Source of the DNA: SIG607 sp045586405
GTDB taxonomy: Bacteria > Bacillota > Clostridia > Oscillospirales > Acutalibacteraceae
Length of the DNA stretch: 38,130 nt
Assembly: GCA_045586405.1 (NCBI GenBank)
Contig: JAZNAG010000029.1
Coordinates: forward strand, 1 to 38,130
Direction: 5' to 3'
Part shown: piece by piece, positions 22,554 through 30,524 of the stretch
Numbering within the stretch: the stretch's first letter is position 1
How the letters are laid out: every line of letters begins with the position of its first letter
Position numbers and translations under genes: made by a program
The notes under the pieces: generated by a model
What the model was told of the DNA's origin: nothing
Databases searched by the model: none
Seen by the model: the letters and a program-made list of their open reading frames with translations, nothing else

Positions 22554-22712
22554 TTAGAATTTTGGAATATCTGTAATAGTGTTATCATAATCCTTGTCGG
22601 TATTATTTGGCATATCGTGAAAATTAACCGCTATGTATTTAAAACCTACCTCTGATGCAAAGCGACATTTTTTCTCAAAATGTTCATCATAGGCTATTTG
22701 AATACCTTTCAT
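22554..22712 (-). pseudogene. Truncated N-terminus of a sugar phosphate isomerase/epimerase
   Basis: A 52-codon minus-strand frame begins MKGIQIAYDEHFEKKC and continues FASEVGFKYIAVNFHDMPN before a TAA. This is the first beta-alpha unit of xylose-isomerase-like TIM-barrel sugar phosphate isomerases (normally ~270 residues); the rest is missing. Together with the membrane-protein remnant it looks like internal deletion of a sugar-use operon, leaving the alpha-galactosidase. The 22368-22813 gap holds these remnants and the regulator promoter; I see no other gene in it. Confidence 0.55.
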
Positions 22713-22730
22713 AATACCAACTCATTTTAC

Positions 22731-22759
22731 TTGATTTTATCACATATTCAGTTTATAAT
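22731..22759 (+). promoter_or_regulatory. Sigma-A promoter for the PocR/AraC regulator
   Basis: TTGATT at 22731-22736, a 17-bp spacer and TATAAT at 22754-22759. Confidence 0.66.
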
Positions 22760-22813
22760 AGTAGAGAAAATCGTATTATTTTAGGTGAATTCGTATCTAA
22801 AAGGGTGATAAGA

Positions 22814-23644
22814 ATGATTTTTGAATACAACACAGAAAAAATACATAGTCTGTTGTCTGAATTTTATGTTCTTACAAAAATAAAAACGGTTTTTTGTGAC
22901 AGCAATATGAGGGCGATTGCCGCCGTTCCTTATAACGAATGTTCTTTTTGCGATACACTTAAAAATATAGAAGGAAGCCGTATAAAATGTAATTATTGTA
23001 CATATAACGGACTAAAAAGTTGCAGAGAAAAAAACGGACTTGTTATATATAAGTGCCACGCAGGACTTATTGAAGCAGCAACACCCGTTCGCTTTAATGA
23101 TGTTATAGTGGGCTATATTATGCTGGGACAGATACTAAAAGAAGATGACCGCGAAACAAATGCCGATAATATGATAGAGTATGCCAAGGGGTATATGGGT
23201 GAAATTGCGCACAACTATTTTAATGAGGTCATCTGCAAAAGCGAAGCCGAAATATTGGCGGCAACAAAAATTATGGAAAGCTGTGTATGTTATATTTTAA
23301 TGAATAACATAATTGAGGCAAAGCAGCAGAGTGTGGTTTTTACCTTAAGTCAGTATATTGGAAATAACCCTTGTGAAGATTTATCGGTTGACGGGTTGTG
23401 TAGAAAATTTAAGATAAGCCGTAATAACCTTTATAAAATTTCAGGCACTTATTTTGGTATGCCAATCGCCGATTACGTTCGGAAAAAGCGACTTAATTAT
23501 GCTAAAAAGCTTATAGAAGATGGGGTTTCTTTAACCCTTGCCGCTGAACAGGCGGGATTTTACGACTACGGCTATTTCGGCAAAATATTTAAGCAATATG
23601 TTGGCCAAACACCAAGTAAAATAAGAAAAAACCCCATCACCTGA
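22814..23644 (+). CDS. PocR-domain AraC-family transcriptional regulator
   Basis: A 276-residue regulator. Residues ~1-150 form a PocR-type sensory domain, cysteine-rich (NECSFCDTL, KCNYCTYNG, SCREKNGLVIYKCHAGL), followed by IVGYIMLGQI. The last ~100 residues carry the AraC double helix-turn-helix (CRKFKISRNNLYKISG, LAAEQAGFYDYGYFGKIFKQ, and the GQTPSKIR ending). PocR domains are thought to bind small hydrocarbon-like molecules such as diols or sugars. The start at 22814 is set by AAGGGTG at 22801-22807; a GTG 9 nt earlier overlaps that site. It is divergent from the alpha-galactosidase, its probable target. Confidence 0.85.
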   Translation: MIFEYNTEKIHSLLSEFYVLTKIKTVFCDSNMRAIAAVPYNECSFCDTLKNIEGSRIKCNYCTYNGLKSCREKNGLVIYKCHAGLIEAATPVRFNDVIVGYIMLGQILKEDDRETNADNMIEYAKGYMGEIAHNYFNEVICKSEAEILAATKIMESCVCYILMNNIIEAKQQSVVFTLSQYIGNNPCEDLSVDGLCRKFKISRNNLYKISGTYFGMPIADYVRKKRLNYAKKLIEDGVSLTLAAEQAGFYDYGYFGKIFKQYVGQTPSKIRKNPIT

Positions 23645-23656
23645 TGGAGTTTTTTT
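23626..23656. terminator. Bidirectional terminator with one mismatch
   Basis: ACCCCATCA and TGATGGAGT form a hairpin with one C-A mismatch (plus-strand sense), flanked by A and T runs. The regulator stop codon (23642-23644) lies in it and the convergent oxidoreductase stop is 15 nt away. Confidence 0.72.
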
Positions 23657-23659
23657 AAT

Positions 23660-25060
23660 TTATTCTTCTGCAATTTTTCTGCCCATAAGTACGCCCATAA
23701 CCGACGCCATCATAAGACCTCTGGTCCAACCGCTTGAGTCACCAAGACAGTGAAGACCTTTTATGCTTGTATCAAGGTTTTCGTCCATTTTAATGCGGTT
23801 GCTGTAAAATTTCAGTTCAGGTGCATAAAGCAGGGTTTCGGTTGAAGCAAAACCGGGAACAACGTGGTCGAGAGCCTGAATGAAATTGATAATGTTTGTC
23901 ATTGCTCTATATGGAATTGCGGCGGTGATGTCACCTGCAACGGCATCGGGCAGGGTGGGTCTCAGGTTAGAGTGAGCAAGTTCCTTTTGCCAGGTTCGTT
24001 TGCCGTCTAAAATATCACCGAAACGCTGAACAAGAATATGCCCGTTTGCAAGCATATTTGCAAGTTCGCCCACCTTTTGAGCATAGGCGATAGGCTGATT
24101 AAAGGGAACATTAAAGTTGTGGGAAACGAGAATAGCAAGGTTGGTATTGTTGGATTTAAGTTCTTTATAAGAGTGACCGTTAACAACGGCAAGGTCGTTA
24201 TCGTAATTTTCCTGACTAACAAAACCGCCGGGATTCTGACAGAAGGTACGAACCTTGTTTTTGAAGGGCTTTGGATAACCGATAAGCTTTGATTCGTAAA
24301 GCACCTCGTTTACCTTTTCCATAACTTCGTTTCTAACTTCAACTCTTACTCCAATATCAACAGTACCGGGTTCGTGAGCAATATTATGCTCTGCACATTG
24401 ATGCTCAAGCCATTCTGCACCGCGTCTGCCCGTTGCTACAATAACCTTTTCGGCTTCAACCTTAAATTCCTCTTTACCGTTTGCACTTTTAATAACCGCA
24501 CCTGTGCAAACATTGTCGGAAAGCAAAAGATTGGAACATTCATAACCGAACATAATTTCAACGCCGTTATTTAAAAGATACTGTTCAATTGAGTAATATA
24601 TATCCTGCGCCTTTTCGGTACCCAAATGACGAATGGGACAGTCAACAAGACGAAGACCTGCCTGAATGGCGCGTTTTCTTATTTCTTTGACAGAGTCAGG
24701 GTCACTAATTCCTTCAATACGCGTGTCGGCACCGAATTCAAGGTATATTTTATCGGTATAGTTAATAAGTTCCTGCGCAAAATCTTCACCAATAAGTTCG
24801 GGCAGATTTCCGCCTACCTCAGGACTCAAAGAAAGTTTGCCGTCAGAGAAAGCACCGGCACCTGAAAAGCCTGTGGTAATATGGCAGTAAGGCTTACAGT
24901 TGACACAGTTTTTGGTTTTATTTTTGGGGCAACGTCTGTTTTCTATGGCAGGACCTTTTTCAACAATCATTACGCTCTTTTTGCTTTTTTGTCTTATAAG
25001 CTCAAGAGCGGTAAATATACCGGCAGGACCGGCACCGATTATCAGAACATCTTTTTTCAT
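23660..25060 (-). CDS. NAD(P)/FAD-dependent oxidoreductase (COG2509-like dehydrogenase)
   Basis: A 466-residue cytoplasmic flavoprotein. The FAD-binding Rossmann motif is at the very N-terminus (DVLIIGAGPAGIFTALEL), and a second nucleotide-binding stretch KVIVATGRRGAEWL lies mid-protein; the C-terminus has GLHCLGDSSGWTRGLMMA. A cysteine cluster follows the first motif (CPKNKTKNCVNCKPYC, about residues 43-58), which could hold an Fe-S cluster or structural metal. Homologues are annotated only as FAD-dependent dehydrogenases; the substrate is unknown. The start is supported by GGGGG 7 nt upstream. A terminator hairpin between its promoter and start suggests attenuation. Confidence 0.85.
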   Translation of the reverse strand: MKKDVLIIGAGPAGIFTALELIRQKSKKSVMIVEKGPAIENRRCPKNKTKNCVNCKPYCHITTGFSGAGAFSDGKLSLSPEVGGNLPELIGEDFAQELINYTDKIYLEFGADTRIEGISDPDSVKEIRKRAIQAGLRLVDCPIRHLGTEKAQDIYYSIEQYLLNNGVEIMFGYECSNLLLSDNVCTGAVIKSANGKEEFKVEAEKVIVATGRRGAEWLEHQCAEHNIAHEPGTVDIGVRVEVRNEVMEKVNEVLYESKLIGYPKPFKNKVRTFCQNPGGFVSQENYDNDLAVVNGHSYKELKSNNTNLAILVSHNFNVPFNQPIAYAQKVGELANMLANGHILVQRFGDILDGKRTWQKELAHSNLRPTLPDAVAGDITAAIPYRAMTNIINFIQALDHVVPGFASTETLLYAPELKFYSNRIKMDENLDTSIKGLHCLGDSSGWTRGLMMASVMGVLMGRKIAEE

Positions 25061-25076
25061 ATTTATCCCCCAAAAA

Positions 25077-25110
25077 AGCTTTCCGCGTAGTAACTACATA
25101 AACGGAAAGC
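25077..25110 (-). promoter_or_regulatory. Terminator-like hairpin in the oxidoreductase leader (putative attenuator)
   Basis: On the minus strand GCTTTCCG pairs with CGGAAAGC, with an inner GTAG-TTA-CTAC hairpin, followed by TTTTTT and then the GGGGG ribosome binding site of the oxidoreductase gene. It lies wholly downstream of a consensus promoter, so most transcripts would end here unless antitermination occurs. An upstream GTAATAACTA can pair with TAGTTACTAC in the inner loop with one mismatch. Confidence 0.6.
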
Positions 25111-25132
25111 CAATAATTAGTTATTACAATTT

Positions 25133-25161
25133 ATTATAGATTATTTTTGCTTTTTTGTCAA
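25133..25161 (-). promoter_or_regulatory. Consensus sigma-A promoter for the FAD oxidoreductase
   Basis: On the minus strand: TTGACA (25156-25161), a 17-bp spacer and TATAAT (25133-25138), a perfect consensus match. The leader is about 65-70 nt. Confidence 0.82.
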
Positions 25162-25178
25162 GTTGATTAAGGTTTCAC

Positions 25179-25207
25179 TTGAAAGTGTAAAAACAGGGCG
25201 CTATAAT
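25179..25207 (+). promoter_or_regulatory. Sigma-A promoter for the DUF554 gene
   Basis: TTGAAA at 25179-25184, a 17-bp spacer and TATAAT at 25202-25207, back-to-back with the divergent oxidoreductase promoter. Confidence 0.76.
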
Positions 25208-25238
25208 AATAGCATATTAAAAGAAAAGAAGTGAAAAT

Positions 25239-25946
25239 ATGATAGGTGTTCTGGTAAATACCGCAACTGTATTGTTGGGCAGTTTTATAGGAGTTATGCT
25301 GAAGAAGGGTATTGGCGAAAAAATAAGCAATGCTGTTATGATAGCTATTGGTGCTTGTAATTTTTATATCGGTATTGACGGATTATCTGCAGGAAACAAT
25401 GTGCTTGTTGCCATTATTTCAATGGTTTTAGGTGCTATTGTAGGCACAGTTTTAGATATTGATAGACTAATGAATCGCCTTGGTGATTTTTTGCACAAGA
25501 AAGCGGCAAAAAATACGGCAGATTTTACTCAGGGTTTTGTTAGTGGCTCTCTGCTTTTCTGTGTTGGTGCTATGACAATTACCGGCTCACTATCTTCGGG
25601 TATGACGGGGGATCACTCTATTATTTTTGCTAAAAGCCTTCTTGATTTAGTGTCGTCTATGATGCTTGCATCTTCGCTGGGCATAGGCGTTATGGCTTCA
25701 GCGGCTTTTGTGTTTGTTTTTCAGGGTGCTCTTGTTTTACTGGCAGGTGTAATAGGCCCATTCTGCAGTCAGGCTCTTATTGGTGAAATTTCCTGTATAG
25801 GCTCGGTAATAATTATACTGCTTGGCTTTAATCTTGTGGGCATTGGAAAATTCAAGGTAGCAAATTATCTTCCTGCCATACTGTTTTGCCCATTAGTTTA
25901 TTATTTTTATAAAATTGTTGCAGATTTAATTGGCAGATATTTATGA
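25239..25946 (+). CDS. DUF554 membrane protein
   Basis: A 235-residue protein with six or seven predicted helices, matching DUF554 (start MIGVLVNTATVLLGSFIGVMLKKG; the middle FCVGAMTITGSL; and ending in a hydrophobic helix). DUF554 proteins, such as Bacillus YdfK, are thought to be transporters but are uncharacterised. Ribosome binding site GAAGTG. It is convergent with the DUF421 gene and overlaps it by 6 nt with no terminator visible in either direction. Confidence 0.85.
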   Translation: MIGVLVNTATVLLGSFIGVMLKKGIGEKISNAVMIAIGACNFYIGIDGLSAGNNVLVAIISMVLGAIVGTVLDIDRLMNRLGDFLHKKAAKNTADFTQGFVSGSLLFCVGAMTITGSLSSGMTGDHSIIFAKSLLDLVSSMMLASSLGIGVMASAAFVFVFQGALVLLAGVIGPFCSQALIGEISCIGSVIIILLGFNLVGIGKFKVANYLPAILFCPLVYYFYKIVADLIGRYL

Positions 25947-26615
25947 TGGAGTAAAAATACTCAACTGATGATTACTGTCATATACGGCCAAAAAAACCTG
26001 TCGCTCACTTTCGTAACCGTTAATTTTAAGTTGTTCTTTTAACCATATATCATCAAGTCCAAGCCTTTTTAGGTTTTCACCCATAACTCTGCCGTCCATA
26101 ATCAGCTCGGTTTCTATAAATTCAGGGGGCGGTACAATATTTATGTCTGATGGTAAAACGGGGCGTTTTGTAGCTTTGGGAAGTACAGTTAACCTTCCGT
26201 TATATTCAAATATTGCTGTCTGAATATCCGATAAATTAAAGTAACCTTCTTGACGGCACATAACCATAAATTCGCTTAAATCCATTTTTGCTTTTTTCAT
26301 ATTTCGGCGGTAAATTTTACCGCCGTTCATTATTATGGTAGGCGTGCCGTTAATAAATTTACGTATTTTCGGCATTTTGCTTGTTAGCATTGTCAGAAGC
26401 CAGGTTATACCGCCATAAACCAACATAGCAATAAGGGGATAGAGTGGCTTTTCAAGTTCGGTGGCCATTTCTGCGGCTATTGAGCCGATAGTTATACCCG
26501 TTATATAGTCAAATATGTCAAGCTGTGACATCTGTTTGTGTCCCATAATTTTTGCAATAATAAAAAGTGCGACAGCCGATAATATTGATGTAAGAATTAT
26601 CTTTACAAATTCCAT
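25941..26615 (-). CDS. DUF421 (YetF-type) membrane protein
   Basis: A 224-residue protein with three N-terminal membrane helices (residues ~1-80, including GHKQMSQLDIFDYITGITIG) and a cytoplasmic alpha/beta tail (TPTIIMNGGKIYRRNMKKA, LSEFMVMCRQEGYFNLSDI). This is the DUF421/YetF architecture, found in many spore-formers; its molecular role is unknown. The start is supported by GGAGG 9 nt upstream. It ends 6 nt inside the convergent DUF554 gene. Confidence 0.86.
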   Translation of the reverse strand: MEFVKIILTSILSAVALFIIAKIMGHKQMSQLDIFDYITGITIGSIAAEMATELEKPLYPLIAMLVYGGITWLLTMLTSKMPKIRKFINGTPTIIMNGGKIYRRNMKKAKMDLSEFMVMCRQEGYFNLSDIQTAIFEYNGRLTVLPKATKRPVLPSDINIVPPPEFIETELIMDGRVMGENLKRLGLDDIWLKEQLKINGYESERQVFLAVYDSNHQLSIFTPS

Positions 26616-26769
26616 AACATACCTCCAAAAATCAGTATTCCCCCATTTTTTGCTAATAATCTCTGTATCTTATTAAAGTATTTGTAAATATTATGTTAAA
26701 CCTGAATGAGTAATATTGATTATTTGGAAAAAATTTGATATTATAATATAGATTGAGAGGTATTTAATT

Positions 26770-28503
26770 ATGAAGAAATGGTTAGGTTATGCAAAGCCTT
26801 ATGTAAAATATTTTATTGCCGGACCGCTGTGTATGGGTGTAGAGGTTATCGGTGAAATTGTTATGCCGTATTTACTGTCGGTAATTATAAATAAAGCAGA
26901 GGCAGGAACACTCACCCTCAGTAGCAGTATTGGTATAGGCGGCACTATGGTAATAGTGGCTCTTCTTATGATGCTTGGCGGTATTGGCGGCTCATATTTT
27001 GGCGCAAAGGCTTCGGTTAACTTTGCGGCTGATGTTCGCAGAGACGTATATAAGAAAATACAGAGTTTTTCATTTTCTAATATTGATAAATTTTCAACCG
27101 GCTCACTTGTTACCCGTACAACAAATGACGTTACACAACTTCAGAACTTTGTAAACATGCTGCTCAGAATGGCAATAAGAAGCCCGGGTATGCTTATTGG
27201 CGCTCTTATTATGGCTATTTCATTAAATCCCAGTCTTGCAACAGTGTTTTACGTATCTGTACCAGTTATGATAATAACAATAGCCTTGCTCATTTCATTT
27301 GGTTTTCCTCGTTTTCAGAAAATGCAGTCCAAAATAGATGAACTTAATAATACCGTTCAGGAAAATATTTTAAATCAGCGTGTTATTAAGTCCTTTGTAA
27401 GTGAAGATTTTGAAAACAAGAAATTTAAAACTGCAAATGCCGCTCTTAAAAATGCAGGTATGTCGGCTATGCGAATTCTTATATTTATGCACCCCGCAAC
27501 AACACTGTTTATGAATCTTACCGTTGTTGCTGTTGTATGGTTTGGCAGTAAAATGGTGCTGTCACACTCAATGCCTATAGGTGACCTTTCTGCATTTATC
27601 AACTATGTAACACAAATACTTTTTTCGCTTATGATGATTACGGTGCTCTTTGTAACATCTTCGCGTGCTCTGGCTTCTGCAAAGCGTATCAGTGAGGTGT
27701 TAAGCGAAAATATAGATATCAGTGATGACACAGCAACCCTTAAAGATAATCGTATTAAAGAGGGTAAAATAACCTTTAAAAATGTTTCTTTCCGTTACTA
27801 TAAAAACAGTGTTGATAAGGTGTTGAGTAACATAAATCTTGAAATACCGGGCGGTAGCACTGTGGGTATTATAGGCTCAACGGGTTGCGGAAAAACCACA
27901 CTTGTTTCTATGATACCCCGTCTTTATGATGTTGATGAGGGTGAGGTACTTGTTGACGACGTTAATGTAAAAGATTATTCACTATATAACCTTCGAGAAG
28001 ATGTTGGTATGGTACTTCAAAACAATACACTGTTTTCGGGTACCATTGAAGATAACTTAAGATGGGGTGATATGGACTGTACCGCTGAGGAAATGACGGC
28101 GGCGGCAGACAGCGCTCAGGCTGATAAATTCATAAGAGATTTCCCCGGTTCTTATGATACCGAGCTTGGTCAGGGTGGTTCTAATGTTTCAGGCGGTCAA
28201 AAACAGCGTCTTTGTATAGCAAGAGCACTGCTTAAAAAACCAAAAATACTAATTCTTGATGACTCAACCAGTGCTGTTGATACGGCTACTGAGGCACATA
28301 TAAGAAACGCTTTTTCAAATGAGCTTAGCGGTACTACAAAAATTATAATAGCTCAGCGTATTTCTTCTGTTATGAATGCCGATAAGATAATAGTTATGAA
28401 CGAAGGCACAATTACGGGTATAGGAACACACGACGAGCTTATTAAATCAAATCAAGAATATAATGAAATATATCAGTCTCAAATGACAGGAAAGGACGAA
28501 TAG
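26770..28503 (+). CDS. ABC exporter half-transporter, degenerate-site subunit
   Basis: A 577-residue fused exporter subunit: six membrane helices (residues ~1-310) and an ATPase domain. The Walker A motif begins at G369 (GSTGCGKTT), the signature is V-S474-GGQKQR, and Walker B ends in D497-D498 where the catalytic base is normally Glu. The switch histidine is Q529 (IIIAQR). Both changes mean its own Walker-type site hydrolyses ATP poorly, as in the degenerate half of heterodimeric exporters like TM287/288, BmrCD or LmrCD. The partner follows 3 nt downstream. Substrate unknown (drug, lipid or peptide). A TATAAT at 26742-26747 lacks a well-spaced -35. The intergenic gap before it shows nothing else. 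Confidence 0.9.
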   Translation: MKKWLGYAKPYVKYFIAGPLCMGVEVIGEIVMPYLLSVIINKAEAGTLTLSSSIGIGGTMVIVALLMMLGGIGGSYFGAKASVNFAADVRRDVYKKIQSFSFSNIDKFSTGSLVTRTTNDVTQLQNFVNMLLRMAIRSPGMLIGALIMAISLNPSLATVFYVSVPVMIITIALLISFGFPRFQKMQSKIDELNNTVQENILNQRVIKSFVSEDFENKKFKTANAALKNAGMSAMRILIFMHPATTLFMNLTVVAVVWFGSKMVLSHSMPIGDLSAFINYVTQILFSLMMITVLFVTSSRALASAKRISEVLSENIDISDDTATLKDNRIKEGKITFKNVSFRYYKNSVDKVLSNINLEIPGGSTVGIIGSTGCGKTTLVSMIPRLYDVDEGEVLVDDVNVKDYSLYNLREDVGMVLQNNTLFSGTIEDNLRWGDMDCTAEEMTAAADSAQADKFIRDFPGSYDTELGQGGSNVSGGQKQRLCIARALLKKPKILILDDSTSAVDTATEAHIRNAFSNELSGTTKIIIAQRISSVMNADKIIVMNEGTITGIGTHDELIKSNQEYNEIYQSQMTGKDE

Positions 28504-28506
28504 GTT

Positions 28507-30429
28507 ATGGCAAGAAGTCTTGAAAAACTTAAAAAACAGTATACTGCCGTAACCCACGGTGCATCTCTGCGCGGCGGCGGACCTCACGGAAGTCGAAATG
28601 CTAAGGGTAAACCGAAAAATGCAAGCAAAACAATCGGTAGGTTACTGTCATACGTAGGAAAATATAAAATTTTGCTTATTTTTGTAGCAGCTTCTATGCT
28701 TTTTTCAACGGTTGCTTCTCTTGTGGGTTCTTATCTTTTAGCGCCTATTATCAACCGCATTACTCTTGAAATAAATCCTAATGCCAACCTTTCTATGAGT
28801 AAAATGGAGAGGGTAGCAGACAAGGTTATCGGTTATATTACCGGCGAAAGCGCTGATATTACAGAATATATAGTTGTTGCTCTAATTATTTTGTTAGCTG
28901 TTTATTTAGTGGGAGTTATTGCAACCTATATTCAGTCGCGGCTTATGTTGTGCGTTTCGCAAAATTCTGTAGAAAAAATACGTTATGACCTTTTTGAAAA
29001 GATGCAGAAACTTCCTGTAAGCTATTTTGATTCACGTCCCACCGGCGAAATAATGAGCCGTTTTACAAACGATGTGGATAACATTGATGTTATGCTTAAT
29101 AACTCGCTTGTATCGGTGTTCTCAGGTGCTATAAACCTTATCGGTACATTTTTGTTTATGGTATCAACCAGTTGGATTTTAACTCTTGTAACAGTAGGTT
29201 TTGTTCCACTTTTCATAAGACTTGCAGGGGCAATAGGAATGAGTAGTGCAAAGTACTATGGCGGTCAGCAGGCGGCTCTGGGTGCTGTTAACGGCTATAT
29301 AGAAGAAACGGTTAACGGTCAAAAGGTTATTAAAGTGTTTAATCACGAAAAAGACTGTATTGATGAGTTTTCGCTTTTGAACGAAGAGCTTCGCGAAAAA
29401 CAGTTCAAAGCTCAGTTTTTTGGTGGAATAATGGGTCCGGTTATGGGTAATACCAGTCAGATTTCTTATGGTGTTACTGTAGGTGTTGGTGGTATTCTTA
29501 TGGTACTTGCCGGATTTACTCCGGGTGCACTTACGGTATTTGCGGGTTATTCTCGTCATTTCTCTATGCCTATAAATACTATTTCTATGCAAATGTCAAC
29601 AATATTTGCCGCGCTTGCAGGTGCTGAGCGTGTGTTCTCGGTTATTGATATGGAGCCCGAAAAAGAGGGTAGCGGTAAAAATGTTACTAAAGAAATTAAA
29701 GGTGAAGTAGTATTTGATAATGTTTCGTTTTCCTATGTACCTGATAAGCAGGTGCTTGACAGCATTTGTCTTTATGCAAAACCCGGTCAGAAAATCGCCT
29801 TTGTCGGATCAACAGGTGCAGGCAAGACAACTGTTACAAATCTTTTAAATCGTTTTTATGATATAGAAGAGGGAAGCATTACTATTGACGGAATAGATAT
29901 TAAAGACTATGATAAAAATCATTTACGTAAAAATATTGCTATGGTGCTTCAGGACACACATCTATTTACCGGCACTATAAGAGAAAATATACGATATGGC
30001 CGTCAAGATGCTACTGATGATGAGGTTATTGAAGCAGCCAAAATTGCCAGTGCACATTCCTTTATAATGAGGCTCGAAAAGGGCTATGATACCGAAATAG
30101 CAGGGGATGGTGCAAACCTTTCACAAGGTCAGCGACAGCTTCTTAATATAGCTCGTGCAGCAATAAGTAATGCGCCCATTCTTGTTCTTGACGAAGCCAC
30201 CAGTTCGGTTGATACCCGCACCGAACGACATATTGAACACGGTATGGATAGAATTATGAAAAACAGAACCACATTTGTAATTGCCCACAGACTTTCTACA
30301 GTTCGTAATGCAAATGCAATAATGGTGCTAGAAAAAGGCAAGATTATAGAACGTGGCGACCACGATGATCTGCTTAAACAAAAAGGCGTTTATCATAAAC
30401 TTTATACCGGTGCAGTAGAACTTGACTGA
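28507..30429 (+). CDS. ABC exporter half-transporter, catalytic subunit
   Basis: The 640-residue partner of the preceding gene: a basic, glycine-rich N-terminal tail (~40 residues), six membrane helices and an ATPase domain with Walker A from G434 (GSTGAGKTT), Walker B D562-E563, and switch His594 (VIAHR), all canonical. Its signature is N-L-S-Q-G-Q-R, a mild variant of LSGGQ, while the partner has the intact SGGQ. In such heterodimers the site formed by this Walker B and the partner's signature is the working one, exactly the pairing seen here. It has an extended loop after the first helix (~90-120). Confidence 0.9.
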   Translation: MARSLEKLKKQYTAVTHGASLRGGGPHGSRNAKGKPKNASKTIGRLLSYVGKYKILLIFVAASMLFSTVASLVGSYLLAPIINRITLEINPNANLSMSKMERVADKVIGYITGESADITEYIVVALIILLAVYLVGVIATYIQSRLMLCVSQNSVEKIRYDLFEKMQKLPVSYFDSRPTGEIMSRFTNDVDNIDVMLNNSLVSVFSGAINLIGTFLFMVSTSWILTLVTVGFVPLFIRLAGAIGMSSAKYYGGQQAALGAVNGYIEETVNGQKVIKVFNHEKDCIDEFSLLNEELREKQFKAQFFGGIMGPVMGNTSQISYGVTVGVGGILMVLAGFTPGALTVFAGYSRHFSMPINTISMQMSTIFAALAGAERVFSVIDMEPEKEGSGKNVTKEIKGEVVFDNVSFSYVPDKQVLDSICLYAKPGQKIAFVGSTGAGKTTVTNLLNRFYDIEEGSITIDGIDIKDYDKNHLRKNIAMVLQDTHLFTGTIRENIRYGRQDATDDEVIEAAKIASAHSFIMRLEKGYDTEIAGDGANLSQGQRQLLNIARAAISNAPILVLDEATSSVDTRTERHIEHGMDRIMKNRTTFVIAHRLSTVRNANAIMVLEKGKIIERGDHDDLLKQKGVYHKLYTGAVELD

Positions 30430-30464
30430 TTTATAAAAATTATATAAAAAGTATATACAATGGC

Positions 30465-30493
30465 TTGAATTTTTGTGTCATATATGTTATTCT
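30465..30493 (+). promoter_or_regulatory. Sigma-A promoter for the WbpM-like gene
   Basis: TTGAAT at 30465-30470, a 17-bp spacer and TATTCT at 30488-30493 (four of six matches). Confidence 0.5.
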
Positions 30494-30524
30494 ATAGTGG
30501 AATATATATAAAAGGAGTTATTTT

